DNA of 64,000 nt from Halobacteriovorax vibrionivorans (GTDB taxonomy: Bacteria > Bdellovibrionota > Bacteriovoracia > Bacteriovoracales > Bacteriovoracaceae): assembly GCF_003346865.1 (NCBI RefSeq), contig NZ_QDKL01000003.1:558001-622000 (forward strand), read 5' to 3'. The stretch's first letter is position 1; each line of letters starts with the position of its first letter. This document shows, one piece after another, positions 50,047 to 58,626 of this stretch. The notes under the pieces were generated by a model. The model was not told the DNA's origin, searched no databases, and was given only the letters and a program-made list of their open reading frames with translations. The position numbers and the translations under genes were made by a program.

Positions 50047-51975
50047 TTAGAGGCTTTTAAAATAATCTAGACTTTCTGGATTTGATACCGCTTGAACATT
50101 ATCGAGCTTGCGTCCGTTTATTAAACGACTTACGGCCATTTCCATTTTTTTACCTGAGCGTGTGTATGGGATGCCCTTCACTGCAATCACCTTCTTAGGC
50201 ATATGCCTTGGTGTTGTGTTCTCACGAATACGCGAGCGAATTAGTTTGATATCTTCTTTTGAAAGTTCATGGCCATCTTTTGTGACAACAAAGAGCCATA
50301 CTTCGACATCCCCATCAATATTCTTTCCGACACAAACTGAATCTTCGATGAAGTCAATTGTTTCAGTTTGGCGATAAATTTCTGCGGTACCAATTCGAAC
50401 ACCACCAGGATTAAGAGTAGCATCAGATCGCCCTAAAACTTGTGCACCACCTGTTTCAGTGATTTTAATAAAGTCACCATGATGCCAAACGCCTTTAAAC
50501 TCTGCAAAATAGGCTTTGTGGATTCTTTCGCCGTTATCATCATTTAAGAAATAAATTGGTCGAGATGGAAAGCTTTGAAGACAAACGAGTTCCCCTTCCT
50601 CACCTTTTACCTCTTTTCCACGAGAATCAAAACAAGTGACATCCATTCCAAGGCCTGCACATTGTAACTCTCCTCGATGAACTGGAAGAATAGGATTTCC
50701 TAAGAAGAAGCAACCAATAATATCTGTTCCACCAGATATACTTGAAAGCTGGATATCTTTTTTAAATTTATTATAAACATAGTCAAATTGCTCAGGTAGT
50801 AGCGGTGCACCTGTTGAGAGCATTGTTTCTAAAGATGAAAAGTCATATTTAGAAAGATCGATACCTGAATCTTCAAGGGCCTTTAAAAACTTAGGACTTG
50901 TTCCAAATATATTAATTTGTTCTTTTTCAATTAAGGAAATAAAGTCACCGAAAGTTGGATATGCAGGTGATCCTTCATAAAGAACTGTAGTTGCTCCAAA
51001 ATAAAGTGAAGAGATCAACCAATTCCACATCATCCAACCACAAGTAGTGAAATACATTATTGTCGAATCTTCTTTTAGATTTGTATGTAAGCCTAATTCT
51101 TTAATATGGTTAAGTAATGTTCCTCCAATTGAGTGAACAATACACTTCGGCTTTCCAGTTGTCCCCGATGAATACATGATATAAAGAGGATCTTTAAAAT
51201 CACACTCTATAAATTCGATTTCATCTTCACTTGGCTTTACAATATCACTCCAAGAGACGGCCTTATGAATTGATGAAACATCCATCCCCTCGCCCTTGAA
51301 ATCAACGACAATAACTTTTTCAATACTATCAATCTTTGAAACAACAGCATTTATCTTATCTGTTAGATCAAAGTATTTTCCACCATATTCGTATCCGTTA
51401 ACAGTAACAAGGACCTTCGGTTTTGATTGGCCAAAACGATCAATAACACCTTCGATACCAAAGTCACTTGAAGTCGAAGTAAATACTCCACCAAGAGCTG
51501 TTGTCGCTAACATTGATGTCGCAGTTTCAGTGATATTTGGCATATAACAAGCAAGAACATCGCCTTTAGAAATATGATCTTTTATGACTTTTTGTAATCC
51601 TGAAACATCTTTTCGCAATTGCTCAAATGTCGTTTTAATTGTTTTACCAGATTCTCGAACACTGCTTAGAGCAATATTTACATCACGGCCTTTCTTGAGC
51701 ATATTCTTTGCGAAGTTAAGCTTCATATTTGGAAACCAACCATAAGTATCAAAACTTAGATCAGTACATACAGGCTCTAATTCTCCGCTGAAATCAACAT
51801 CATAGAATTTTACGAGTTCTTTCCAAAAACTATTTGGATTATCAACCGAGTACTTATGGAGAGAATGATAAGACTGGCAATCAAGGCCTTGAGACTTATT
51901 AATATACTTAATGAACTCCATCATATTTGATGACTGAATTCTTACGTTGCTTGGCGTGTATAAAATATTACTCAC
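50047..51975 (-). CDS. aacS: Acetoacetyl-CoA synthetase
   Basis: This ANL-superfamily enzyme activates acetoacetate with ATP and CoA. The 642-residue protein has the P-loop-like LYIMYSSGTTGKPKCIVHS near 268, FTTCGWMMWNWL near 308 (typical of acetoacetate and acetate activators), SGGTDIIGCF near 413 and the C-terminal catalytic Lys in TRSGKKMEMAV near 612. The N-terminal DNPNSFWKELVKFYDV element near 46 is shared with acetoacetyl-CoA synthetases rather than fatty acyl ligases. The start codon is GTG, with GAGGAAG upstream. It can recover acetoacetate released by HMG-CoA lyase (mvaB at 58626). Confidence 0.92.
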   Translation of the reverse strand: MSNILYTPSNVRIQSSNMMEFIKYINKSQGLDCQSYHSLHKYSVDNPNSFWKELVKFYDVDFSGELEPVCTDLSFDTYGWFPNMKLNFAKNMLKKGRDVNIALSSVRESGKTIKTTFEQLRKDVSGLQKVIKDHISKGDVLACYMPNITETATSMLATTALGGVFTSTSSDFGIEGVIDRFGQSKPKVLVTVNGYEYGGKYFDLTDKINAVVSKIDSIEKVIVVDFKGEGMDVSSIHKAVSWSDIVKPSEDEIEFIECDFKDPLYIMYSSGTTGKPKCIVHSIGGTLLNHIKELGLHTNLKEDSTIMYFTTCGWMMWNWLISSLYFGATTVLYEGSPAYPTFGDFISLIEKEQINIFGTSPKFLKALEDSGIDLSKYDFSSLETMLSTGAPLLPEQFDYVYNKFKKDIQLSSISGGTDIIGCFFLGNPILPVHRGELQCAGLGMDVTCFDSRGKEVKGEEGELVCLQSFPSRPIYFLNDDNGERIHKAYFAEFKGVWHHGDFIKITETGGAQVLGRSDATLNPGGVRIGTAEIYRQTETIDFIEDSVCVGKNIDGDVEVWLFVVTKDGHELSKEDIKLIRSRIRENTTPRHMPKKVIAVKGIPYTRSGKKMEMAVSRLINGRKLDNVQAVSNPESLDYFKSL

Positions 51976-52002
51976 TTCTTCTTCCTCAGTACTCGATTAT
52001 AT

Positions 52003-52569
52003 TTAAAGCAGTCCTTTTAATGCTTGAGCGCTATCAGCTTCTACTTTTTCATGGAGAGAGTTTCCATGAGCATCCATTGTTACGACAACAGGAAACTCCT
52101 CAACAGTTAATTCCCAGATAGCTTCTGGTGAACCAAGATCACGCCAATAAACATTATCCACTGATTTAATCTTTTCAGCTAGAACCTGAGCTGCACCACC
52201 AATACCGTGGAAATATACACAGCCATATTCTCTACAACCATCAAGTGTCTTTTGACCCATTCCACCTTTACCGATAACTCCTAGGATTCCATGATCTCTC
52301 ATAACTTCCCATTGATATGGCTCTTCACGAATTGAAGTCGTAGGCCCTGCTGCTTTTACTTCATATGTACCATCATCTTTTTCAAGAACGACTGGACCAC
52401 AGTGATAAATAATTTGATTATTTAAATCAACAGGAGGTTCTGTGCCCTCATGTAAACGCTTATGTACAGCATCACGTCCAGTAAACATTTTTCCTGAAAT
52501 AAGAACCATGTCACCAACTTTTAGTTCTCTTATTTGTTCTTTTGTAAAAGGATAATCTAGTCTTTTCAT
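52003..52569 (-). CDS. Fumarate hydratase class I, beta subunit
   Basis: The 188-residue protein matches the C-terminal (beta) part of class I Fe-S fumarases and L-tartrate dehydratases: GDMVLISGKMFTGRDAVHKR near 19-38, IIYHCGPVV near 53, AAGPTTSIREEPY near 73 and GVIGKGGMG near 97. These residues close the active site over the [4Fe-4S] cluster held by the alpha subunit. It begins 9 bases after the alpha gene. Fumarase or tartrate dehydratase specificity is not fixed by motifs, but fumarase fits an organism with a TCA cycle. Confidence 0.88.
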   Translation of the reverse strand: MKRLDYPFTKEQIRELKVGDMVLISGKMFTGRDAVHKRLHEGTEPPVDLNNQIIYHCGPVVLEKDDGTYEVKAAGPTTSIREEPYQWEVMRDHGILGVIGKGGMGQKTLDGCREYGCVYFHGIGGAAQVLAEKIKSVDNVYWRDLGSPEAIWELTVEEFPVVVTMDAHGNSLHEKVEADSAQALKGLL

Positions 52570-52578
52570 TTCGACCTC

Positions 52579-53889
52579 TTAGTATAACCAGTTCTTAATT
52601 TCGTTATTTGATTTTAGAGCAACACCTTGTCTTCTAAATGCCCAGCACATATATGAAACTGAAACAAAGAATGATGCTGGTAGACGGTTTAGATCTGTTA
52701 CCTTACATCCAAGAAGAGTTGTCTTTCCACCAAATCCCATTGGTCCAATACCTAATTTATTTGCTGTTTCAACGATATCTTTCTCAAGAGCAGCAAGCTC
52801 TGGGTTTTCATTTGTATCATCAAGCTTTCTTAAGAATTGATCTTTAGCAGCGACATGACCTGTTCCACGATCACCACCAATACAAACACCTAGAACACCT
52901 GGTCCACATCCCTTTCCTTGTGCCTTTTGTACACAATCAAGAATCGCCTTTCTTACACCATCAAGATCACGTCCAGCATTTAGCTCTGTATTAGGAAGTG
53001 AATATTGTGCACCGACGTTTTCACATCCTCCACCCTTAAGCATTAGTTTTACATTTAGTGATTTTGACTTATGTTGTTCAAACTTAATGACAGGATGGCC
53101 ACCACCGACATTCATACAGTCATTCTTTCCAGTAAGAGAATTAACAGAATTCTGTCTTAGGTATCCAATTTCAGTTGCTTTTAAAACGGCCTTCTCGCAG
53201 ATTTTACGAAAAGCTGCTTGATCAAAGTCTTTAGGATGAGAAACTTTAAAAACAATTGTTCCAGTATCCTGACATAGAGGCTGAGACTTCATCTTTGCCA
53301 TTTTAATATTTGCTTGAATGATATTCATTGCATACTCAGCAGTTGTGTTCTTTTCTTCTCTATGAAGGGCCTCAAGAACAACTTTCTGCACGTCGTCTGG
53401 TAGGACTGTAGAAGTAACACGAATTAGCTCAAGTAGAGAATCAAAAAGGGCCGTATTCTTATTTGGTAATTTTACTACTTTCTTCTTAGCTGCTTTCTTT
53501 GCTACTTTCTTCTTAGTTGCTTTCTTTGCTACTTTCTTCTTAGTTGCTTTCTTTGCTACTTTCTTCTTAGTTGCTTTCTTCTTAGTTGCTTTCTTCTTAG
53601 TTGCTTTCTTCTTAGTTGCTTTCTTCGCTACTTTCTTCTTAGTTGCTTTTTTCTTAGCTACTTTTTTCTTAGTTGCTTTTTTCTTCGCTACTTTCTTCTT
53701 CGCTACTTTTTTCTTAGTTGCTTTTTTCTTAGCTACTTTTTTCTTAGTTGTTTTTTTCTTAGCTACTTTCTTCTTAGTTGCTTTTTTCTTAGCTACTTTT
53801 TTCTTAGTTGCTTTTTTCTTAGCTACTTTTTTCTTAGCTACTTTTTTCTTAGTTGCTTTTTTCTTAGCTACTTTTTTCTTTACGGCCAT
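52579..53889 (-). CDS. Fumarate hydratase class I alpha subunit with a 140-aa histone-like Lys/Ala tail
   Basis: Residues 141-436 are a normal class I alpha subunit: QPLCQDTGTIVF near 211, GGGCENVG near 290 and KTTLLGCKV near 390 hold three Cys for the [4Fe-4S] cluster, and GGDRGTGHVAAKDQF near 343 is family-typical. Residues 4-140 are only Lys, Ala, Val and Thr in 5-10-residue repeats (KKKVAKKKAT), like the tails of H1-like bacterial proteins that bind DNA. The start at 53889 has AGGAG 6 bases upstream; no ATG, GTG or TTG occurs in frame between it and the conserved domain, so the fusion is real in this sequence. The tail could bind DNA, RNA or acidic polymers; cellular role unknown. The alternative is a repeat expansion error in assembly. 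Confidence 0.9.
   Translation of the reverse strand: MAVKKKVAKKKATKKKVAKKKVAKKKATKKKVAKKKATKKKVAKKKTTKKKVAKKKATKKKVAKKKVAKKKATKKKVAKKKATKKKVAKKATKKKATKKKATKKKATKKKVAKKATKKKVAKKATKKKVAKKAAKKKVVKLPNKNTALFDSLLELIRVTSTVLPDDVQKVVLEALHREEKNTTAEYAMNIIQANIKMAKMKSQPLCQDTGTIVFKVSHPKDFDQAAFRKICEKAVLKATEIGYLRQNSVNSLTGKNDCMNVGGGHPVIKFEQHKSKSLNVKLMLKGGGCENVGAQYSLPNTELNAGRDLDGVRKAILDCVQKAQGKGCGPGVLGVCIGGDRGTGHVAAKDQFLRKLDDTNENPELAALEKDIVETANKLGIGPMGFGGKTTLLGCKVTDLNRLPASFFVSVSYMCWAFRRQGVALKSNNEIKNWLY
53470..53886. repeat. Tandem repeat encoding the Lys/Ala tail
   Basis: About 420 bases of 15- and 30-base units (plus-strand pattern TTTCTTCTTAGTTGC / TTTTTTCTTAGCTAC) with slight sequence drift. The region is prone to slippage, so copy number may vary between strains or be misassembled. 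Confidence 0.95.
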
Positions 53890-53908
53890 GGCCAACTCCT
53901 TAAATTAT

Positions 53909-54955
53909 TTAATCGATATAGAAAAATCTTCCAAATTCATGTGCATACTTTTGAGTAATCATTCCGTATCCTGGATAGCTTACTCCATCGAGTTTAAATT
54001 TTTTCCCAAAGCCTTTTACGCCCCAAGAGTTTTTAAAATAATAAACTCCCTTATATTCAAACTCTTTCCAAGAACCATCTTCCATTTGCATCTTTGTCTC
54101 TACAATAACATCATCATCGTAACCAACAAGGATCATAGAATGGCCTCCTCCTTTGACAGAAGAAATTCGACGATCTCGAGTCCCAATCTCAGGGTATCCA
54201 ACAATACCTGCATACCATTTAGACTTATCACGCTCTTGAATTTCGTGAGTAATTGTCTTCTTAGAATTCCAAGAACCGTAATATAATTTAGTACCCATAA
54301 TAACGGACTTCCCGTCATTTAACCATTGCTTAATTTTATTGAGGTCTCTTGATTTATATGATTTTTTTCTCTTAAATAAGTTACTTACTAAAGTATCTCT
54401 TAGATAAATTGATTCCTTTCTAATTGGAATAAAGTCAGGGTCAATTTGTGCAATATCATAATCAGACATTGTAAAAAGTCTTGGATCTCTTTGACCAAGT
54501 AAACAAGACTTTAAATACTTAGGAAGAACAACAAGGTGCCCGCATGTTTTCTTTGCAATATTAATTTGTGGGAAGTCTTCATCAAGAGATGGCCATTTTT
54601 TACGAGAGTAAGGCCATGTCTTTTCATAAACAACACCCATATCTAAGATGGCCCTCATATTCTTCGAAGTTGAAGAGCCTTCAGTGAGCTTATCTTTCAT
54701 AATAATATACTCCATCCATTGCTCGGACAGATCTAACTCAACGGGTAAAAATCCTTGTTTACGTATCAACAAGTGCTCCACCATTCCAATGGCCGTAAAC
54801 ATTGTACAAGTGCCTCGAGAGCCTTGAGACTTTACAGCAGTTTGTAAACCAATGAGGCCGTGAATATCACTCTTAGATGGAAGCTCATCGGCATGGACTG
54901 AGCTAAAGAGAATTACCAAATTCAATAAAATAATTTTTATAAGTGTTGTGTTCAT
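53909..54955 (-). CDS. Exported papain-family (C1) cysteine protease
   Basis: A signal peptide covers residues 1-22 (VHA-DELP). The mature protein is a C1A-like peptidase almost without pro-region: QGSRGTCTMFTAIGM near 44 carries the oxyanion Gln and the catalytic Cys, GGGHSMILVGYDD near 267 the catalytic His, and YYFKNSWGVKGFG near 308 the Asn. The order Cys-His-Asn and the final PGYGMITQKYAHEF segment fit the family. The start of the domain (LPSKSDIHGLIGLQTAVKSQ) resembles bacterial C1 members. It is a candidate digestive enzyme, in or outside the cell. The gene is 19 bases upstream of the fumarase alpha gene. Confidence 0.9.
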   Translation of the reverse strand: MNTTLIKIILLNLVILFSSVHADELPSKSDIHGLIGLQTAVKSQGSRGTCTMFTAIGMVEHLLIRKQGFLPVELDLSEQWMEYIIMKDKLTEGSSTSKNMRAILDMGVVYEKTWPYSRKKWPSLDEDFPQINIAKKTCGHLVVLPKYLKSCLLGQRDPRLFTMSDYDIAQIDPDFIPIRKESIYLRDTLVSNLFKRKKSYKSRDLNKIKQWLNDGKSVIMGTKLYYGSWNSKKTITHEIQERDKSKWYAGIVGYPEIGTRDRRISSVKGGGHSMILVGYDDDVIVETKMQMEDGSWKEFEYKGVYYFKNSWGVKGFGKKFKLDGVSYPGYGMITQKYAHEFGRFFYID

Positions 54956-55107
54956 AACTTGAAATTTTGACCATTTAACTCGGTTTTAGCAAGATGCATT
55001 GCGACTTTAAATACTTATAAATTTATAAACAAGCAGTGCATAAAAATTCTCTTACTTGAGGTCAAAATAGATTGCCTAATCAGCTCTAGGAGGGCACATT
55101 ATAGGAT

Positions 55108-57156
55108 ATGATTTCATTGGCAGGATTAAACGACAAACAACGCGAAGCAGCTGAGACTATCGATGGCCCAGTGCTAATTTTAGCGGGTGCAGGTAGTGGT
55201 AAGACAAGAACTCTTACCTACCGAATTGCGCACATGGTCGACAACCTTCATATTCCTGGAAAAAGTATCCTTGCCGTATCATTTACAAATAAGGCCGCAA
55301 AAGAAATGAAAGAGCGCGTTATTACCCTACTTGGTAAACAAAAATCAAGAGGAATGACCCTTGCAACATTTCACTCTCTAGGGCTTAAGATTCTAAAAAA
55401 AGAGATTACTCATCTTGGTTATCATAAGAACTTTTCAATCTATGATCAAACAGATCAATTAAGTATTATACGAGAAGGCCTTAGGCTTTATCACGATAAT
55501 AAAGGTGCATTTAAAAAAGAGATCATTGCATCTAAGATTGGTAAACTAAAAAATGAAGGGATAAAACCAGAAGACTTTGCAGACTCACCGTTTTTTGACG
55601 GTGAAGATCCATACGATCATGCAGTTAACTTCATGTATGAATTCTATCAAGATAAATTGAAATTCTATAATGCAATCGACTTTGATGACATTCTACTACT
55701 TACAGTTAGACTCTTTGATGAAAACCCAGAGTTGGCCCGCGAATATTCAGAACAATTTCGCTATATCATGGTCGATGAATACCAAGACACTAATCCATTA
55801 CAATTTAGACTTATTCGTCATCTAACATGTGCCCATGATAATCTCTGTGTGGTTGGTGACGATGACCAGGCCATCTATTCATTTAGAGGTGCCGATATTT
55901 CTAATATTATTGGTTTTGAAAGAGACTACTCACGAGCTAAAGTTGTAAAACTTGAGCAAAACTATCGCTCAGTCTCACCTATTTTGAAATTAGCAAACTC
56001 AGTTATTAAAGAGAATAAAGATCGTCGTGATAAAACACTGTGGTCAGATAAGCCAAGTGACATGAAGCCAATTCTTTGGGAATTAGCGGATACTGATCAC
56101 GAAGCAGAAATCGTTGTTGAAGATATTGTCTCCCACCAGTCAAAAGGTGGACATTTAGGTGATATTGCAATTTTATATCGATCAAATACACAAGCAGCAC
56201 CAATTGAAGAACAACTAAGACTATCACAAGTTCCTTATACAATTATTGGTGGTCAAAAATTCTACGAGAAGAAAGAAGTAAAAGATATCATGGCCTACCT
56301 TCAGGTAATCCGTAATCCGGCCGACCAAATGGCATTAAGACGGGTACTAAATGTTCCAAGTCGAGGAATCGGTATAAGAACACTTGAGAAATTTCTTGAA
56401 GAAAGTGAGGCCCATGAAATTGACTTATTTTCTGCGATGAAGAAATCGCCAGAACTTGCAGGAAGTCGTGAAGAAAAGATAAAAAACTTTGTTAAGCTAA
56501 TTGAGAACACAAAGAATTACTTTGATAAGTATTCACTTAGTGAGGCCATAACAAACTTAATTGAAGACCTAAAATACTTTGAATACATCGATAAGTGCTA
56601 TGATCAAGCAAAACAGGCTAGTCGAAGAAAAGATGATATTCACTTCTTTATAGAATCAGCTGCTCGTTTTACTGAAAACTTTAAAGAGTCTGCAACTCTA
56701 TCTAAATTCTTAGAAAAACTAATGCTACAAGACTCTCAAGATTCAAGAGATGACGATGAAGAAGATGACGATGTTAGAAAGAATGAAGTAACTCTTATGA
56801 CGCTACATTCATCTAAAGGACTTGAGTTTAAACAAGTCTATATGATTGGAGTTGAAGAGGAACTTCTTCCACATAAGAGAACAATTATTAATAACGAAGG
56901 TGACGCTGAAGAGCGCAGACTTTGTTATGTTGGAATTACACGAGCACAAGAAAAGCTCATCATGACAGTGTGTAAAGAGAGAAAGATATACGGGAATATG
57001 CTTCCAAGACATCGCTCTCGCTTTATTGTAACTGATGATGCCAAGAGATTTTATCAGGAACAAGATCGCCAAAATTTTGGTCACCTTGAAAGCCAAGAAG
57101 AAGTTGATAAATATAAGAAGGACTTCTTTTCAGGGCTTATGAATCTTCTAGATTAA
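55108..57156 (+). CDS. UvrD/Rep/PcrA-family DNA helicase
   Basis: This SF1A 3'-5' helicase has all motifs: Q-motif LNDKQREAAE near 7, Walker A AGAGSGKTRTL near 27, Walker B VDEYQDTNPLQ near 221, FRGADISN near 253, YRS near 290, TLHSSKGLEFKQVYMIG near 570 and EERRLCYVGITRAQEKL near 606. At 682 residues it is nearer Rep (673) than UvrD or PcrA (720-760), and it lacks the long C-terminal Tudor-type tail. Roles are replication restart, repair and displacing proteins from DNA. Its last 20 bases overlap the convergent lipoprotein gene. Confidence 0.94.
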   Translation: MISLAGLNDKQREAAETIDGPVLILAGAGSGKTRTLTYRIAHMVDNLHIPGKSILAVSFTNKAAKEMKERVITLLGKQKSRGMTLATFHSLGLKILKKEITHLGYHKNFSIYDQTDQLSIIREGLRLYHDNKGAFKKEIIASKIGKLKNEGIKPEDFADSPFFDGEDPYDHAVNFMYEFYQDKLKFYNAIDFDDILLLTVRLFDENPELAREYSEQFRYIMVDEYQDTNPLQFRLIRHLTCAHDNLCVVGDDDQAIYSFRGADISNIIGFERDYSRAKVVKLEQNYRSVSPILKLANSVIKENKDRRDKTLWSDKPSDMKPILWELADTDHEAEIVVEDIVSHQSKGGHLGDIAILYRSNTQAAPIEEQLRLSQVPYTIIGGQKFYEKKEVKDIMAYLQVIRNPADQMALRRVLNVPSRGIGIRTLEKFLEESEAHEIDLFSAMKKSPELAGSREEKIKNFVKLIENTKNYFDKYSLSEAITNLIEDLKYFEYIDKCYDQAKQASRRKDDIHFFIESAARFTENFKESATLSKFLEKLMLQDSQDSRDDDEEDDDVRKNEVTLMTLHSSKGLEFKQVYMIGVEEELLPHKRTIINNEGDAEERRLCYVGITRAQEKLIMTVCKERKIYGNMLPRHRSRFIVTDDAKRFYQEQDRQNFGHLESQEEVDKYKKDFFSGLMNLLD

Positions 57157-57466
57157 ATTCAATTGTAACTGTGTTTGAAGAATAACCAGGTATAAGGCTT
57201 AAAAGAGCATCGAAGAAATCCTGATCGATTCTTACACGCATACGGCTTACTTTACGACAGTCATAACTTCTTTGAGAAAGAATATCTCTTATTCGTCTCT
57301 CTTCTATACCGAAGCCAACAACCTTCTTGGATGCTTTGTAGTCAAGGACATCATCTTTTTTTGCCCATACACCATTTCTTGAAGCACAGAACTGACTATT
57401 TAACTTCACACCACTTGCGCAAGAAGTAATTAAGAGTGAAATAAAGAGAAGATTAATAAACTTCAT
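57137..57466 (-). CDS. Small lipoprotein (110 aa)
   Basis: The lipobox ITSC ends a signal of about 16 residues (MKFINLLFISLLITSC). I use the ATG at 57466, with GGGGAG 7 bases upstream; two in-frame ATGs further upstream are less well placed. The mature part has two further Cys (QFCASR, YDCRKV) and a beta-rich C-terminus. No family recognised. The start overlaps the previous lipoprotein gene by 14 bases; it is the last gene of the liu operon. Confidence 0.7.
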   Translation of the reverse strand: MKFINLLFISLLITSCASGVKLNSQFCASRNGVWAKKDDVLDYKASKKVVGFGIEERRIRDILSQRSYDCRKVSRMRVRIDQDFFDALLSLIPGYSSNTVTIEFNLEDS

Positions 57467-57809
57467 ACTCATTCTCCCCAATATCTGTCACGGCCCTAAC
57501 TTTTACATCCTTGCGTGAAAATAAACCTAGACTTAAAAACTTGACCCACTGATACCATGTTGTTTCGATTTCAGTTATCTCTACTCTCGAAACATATTCA
57601 CTACGTCTTCTAAAGAAATCATTTCCCATTTTTACGTGATGTACCTTAGGTAAGGTTCCATAAAACATATTATCGTTAGTGTGATCACCTTTTAGAATAA
57701 TGACTTCTCGATTGGCATGCTTTGAAATATGTAATAGACGCTCACCATCTCCAGTATAAAGAGTATGTGAGCAGGAAACAAAAAATATTAAAAAAATTAA
57801 GAATTTAAT
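57453..57809 (-). CDS. Small lipoprotein, probably with a non-ATG start
   Basis: A lipobox FFVSC follows a hydrophobic segment (KFLIFLIFFVSC). The only standard start in frame is a GTG at 57854, inside the end of the enoyl-CoA hydratase gene, which would add 15 basic residues. An ATT at 57809 gives a textbook lipoprotein signal and has AAAGG 8 bases upstream, so I favour it as an unusual start. The mature 105 residues have a beta-rich look (EVIILKGDH, EITEIETTWYQWVKFLSLGLF). No family recognised. Confidence 0.55.
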   Translation of the reverse strand: MKFLIFLIFFVSCSHTLYTGDGERLLHISKHANREVIILKGDHTNDNMFYGTLPKVHHVKMGNDFFRRRSEYVSRVEITEIETTWYQWVKFLSLGLFSRKDVKVRAVTDIGENEYEVY

Positions 57810-57810
57810 C

Positions 57811-58626
57811 TTAGTTACCTTTAAAGTCCGGGTTACGTTTTTCTTTAAGAGCACTTAGCCCTTCAAAGTGATCATTAGTTCTTTGAGCTATTCCTTGATA
57901 TGCACTCATAAGATTTAAATGACTTTCTAGATCATCACGACTAGCACGCTTCATAGCTGTCTTAGTTAATTGTACAGCAACAGGAGCATTGGCCGCAATT
58001 TCATTTGCAGTAGCAGAAACAGCAAGTTTTAGATCCTCACCCGTTACAATATTATTGATAAGACCCATATGCATCGACTCTTTAGCAGTATAAATACGAC
58101 CTGTGAGATACATCTCCATTGCCTTAGTATAACCAACTTTTCGAGTTAAAAAATAAGGTCCACCATCTCCGGGAACAAGAGAAAGCTTACAGAATGTTTC
58201 ACCAAATTTTGCATCATCACTAGCGATAGCAAGATCACACATTGCAACTAAATCACAACCTGCACCGATAGCACCTCCGTGAACCATTGCAATAACTGGT
58301 GTTTGTAATTTTTCGATTGTACGAGGAATATTTTGAATTCCTTTAGAGTAACGGTTTCTTAACTCGAATGGCTCCCCTGCAAACATACCTTTTCGGGCCT
58401 GCATCGCTTTAATATCCCCGCCAGCACAGAAGTTATCTCCTTCTCCACTTATAACAATAACTCTAACTTCACTATCAGTATCAGCATATTCTAAGACTTC
58501 AGTAAGAGATGCGATCATTTTATTTGTAATGGCATTTGCCATTTTAGGATTATCTAAACTAAGCCATAATACATGGCCGTTTTTTTCAACTTTTAATTGC
58601 TCAAACTCGTATCCGTAAATTGCCAT
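57811..58626 (-). CDS. Enoyl-CoA hydratase/isomerase family protein
   Basis: The 271-residue crotonase-fold protein has the CoA/oxyanion motifs GDNFCAGGDIKAM near 67 and MVHGGAIGAGCDLVAMCDLAIA near 111. Of the two Glu used by classical enoyl-CoA hydratases, the first is Asp here and the second position appears to be Phe (KFGETFCKLSLVPG), while an Asp in PGDGGPYF may take over. It may thus be another crotonase type, such as an isomerase. It is coupled to mvaB (1-base overlap) in the leucine operon and probably handles a branched or related CoA ester. Confidence 0.85.
   Translation of the reverse strand: MAIYGYEFEQLKVEKNGHVLWLSLDNPKMANAITNKMIASLTEVLEYADTDSEVRVIVISGEGDNFCAGGDIKAMQARKGMFAGEPFELRNRYSKGIQNIPRTIEKLQTPVIAMVHGGAIGAGCDLVAMCDLAIASDDAKFGETFCKLSLVPGDGGPYFLTRKVGYTKAMEMYLTGRIYTAKESMHMGLINNIVTGEDLKLAVSATANEIAANAPVAVQLTKTAMKRASRDDLESHLNLMSAYQGIAQRTNDHFEGLSALKEKRNPDFKGN

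Noticed and set aside
53470..53886. Possible CRISPR or mobile repeat array
   Set aside because: The array is in frame, encodes Lys/Ala units of the fumarase tail, and has no spacers.
54956..55107. Promoter pair for the divergent protease and helicase genes
   Set aside because: AT-rich with several near matches (for example TTGAGG with TAATCA at poor spacing), none convincing.
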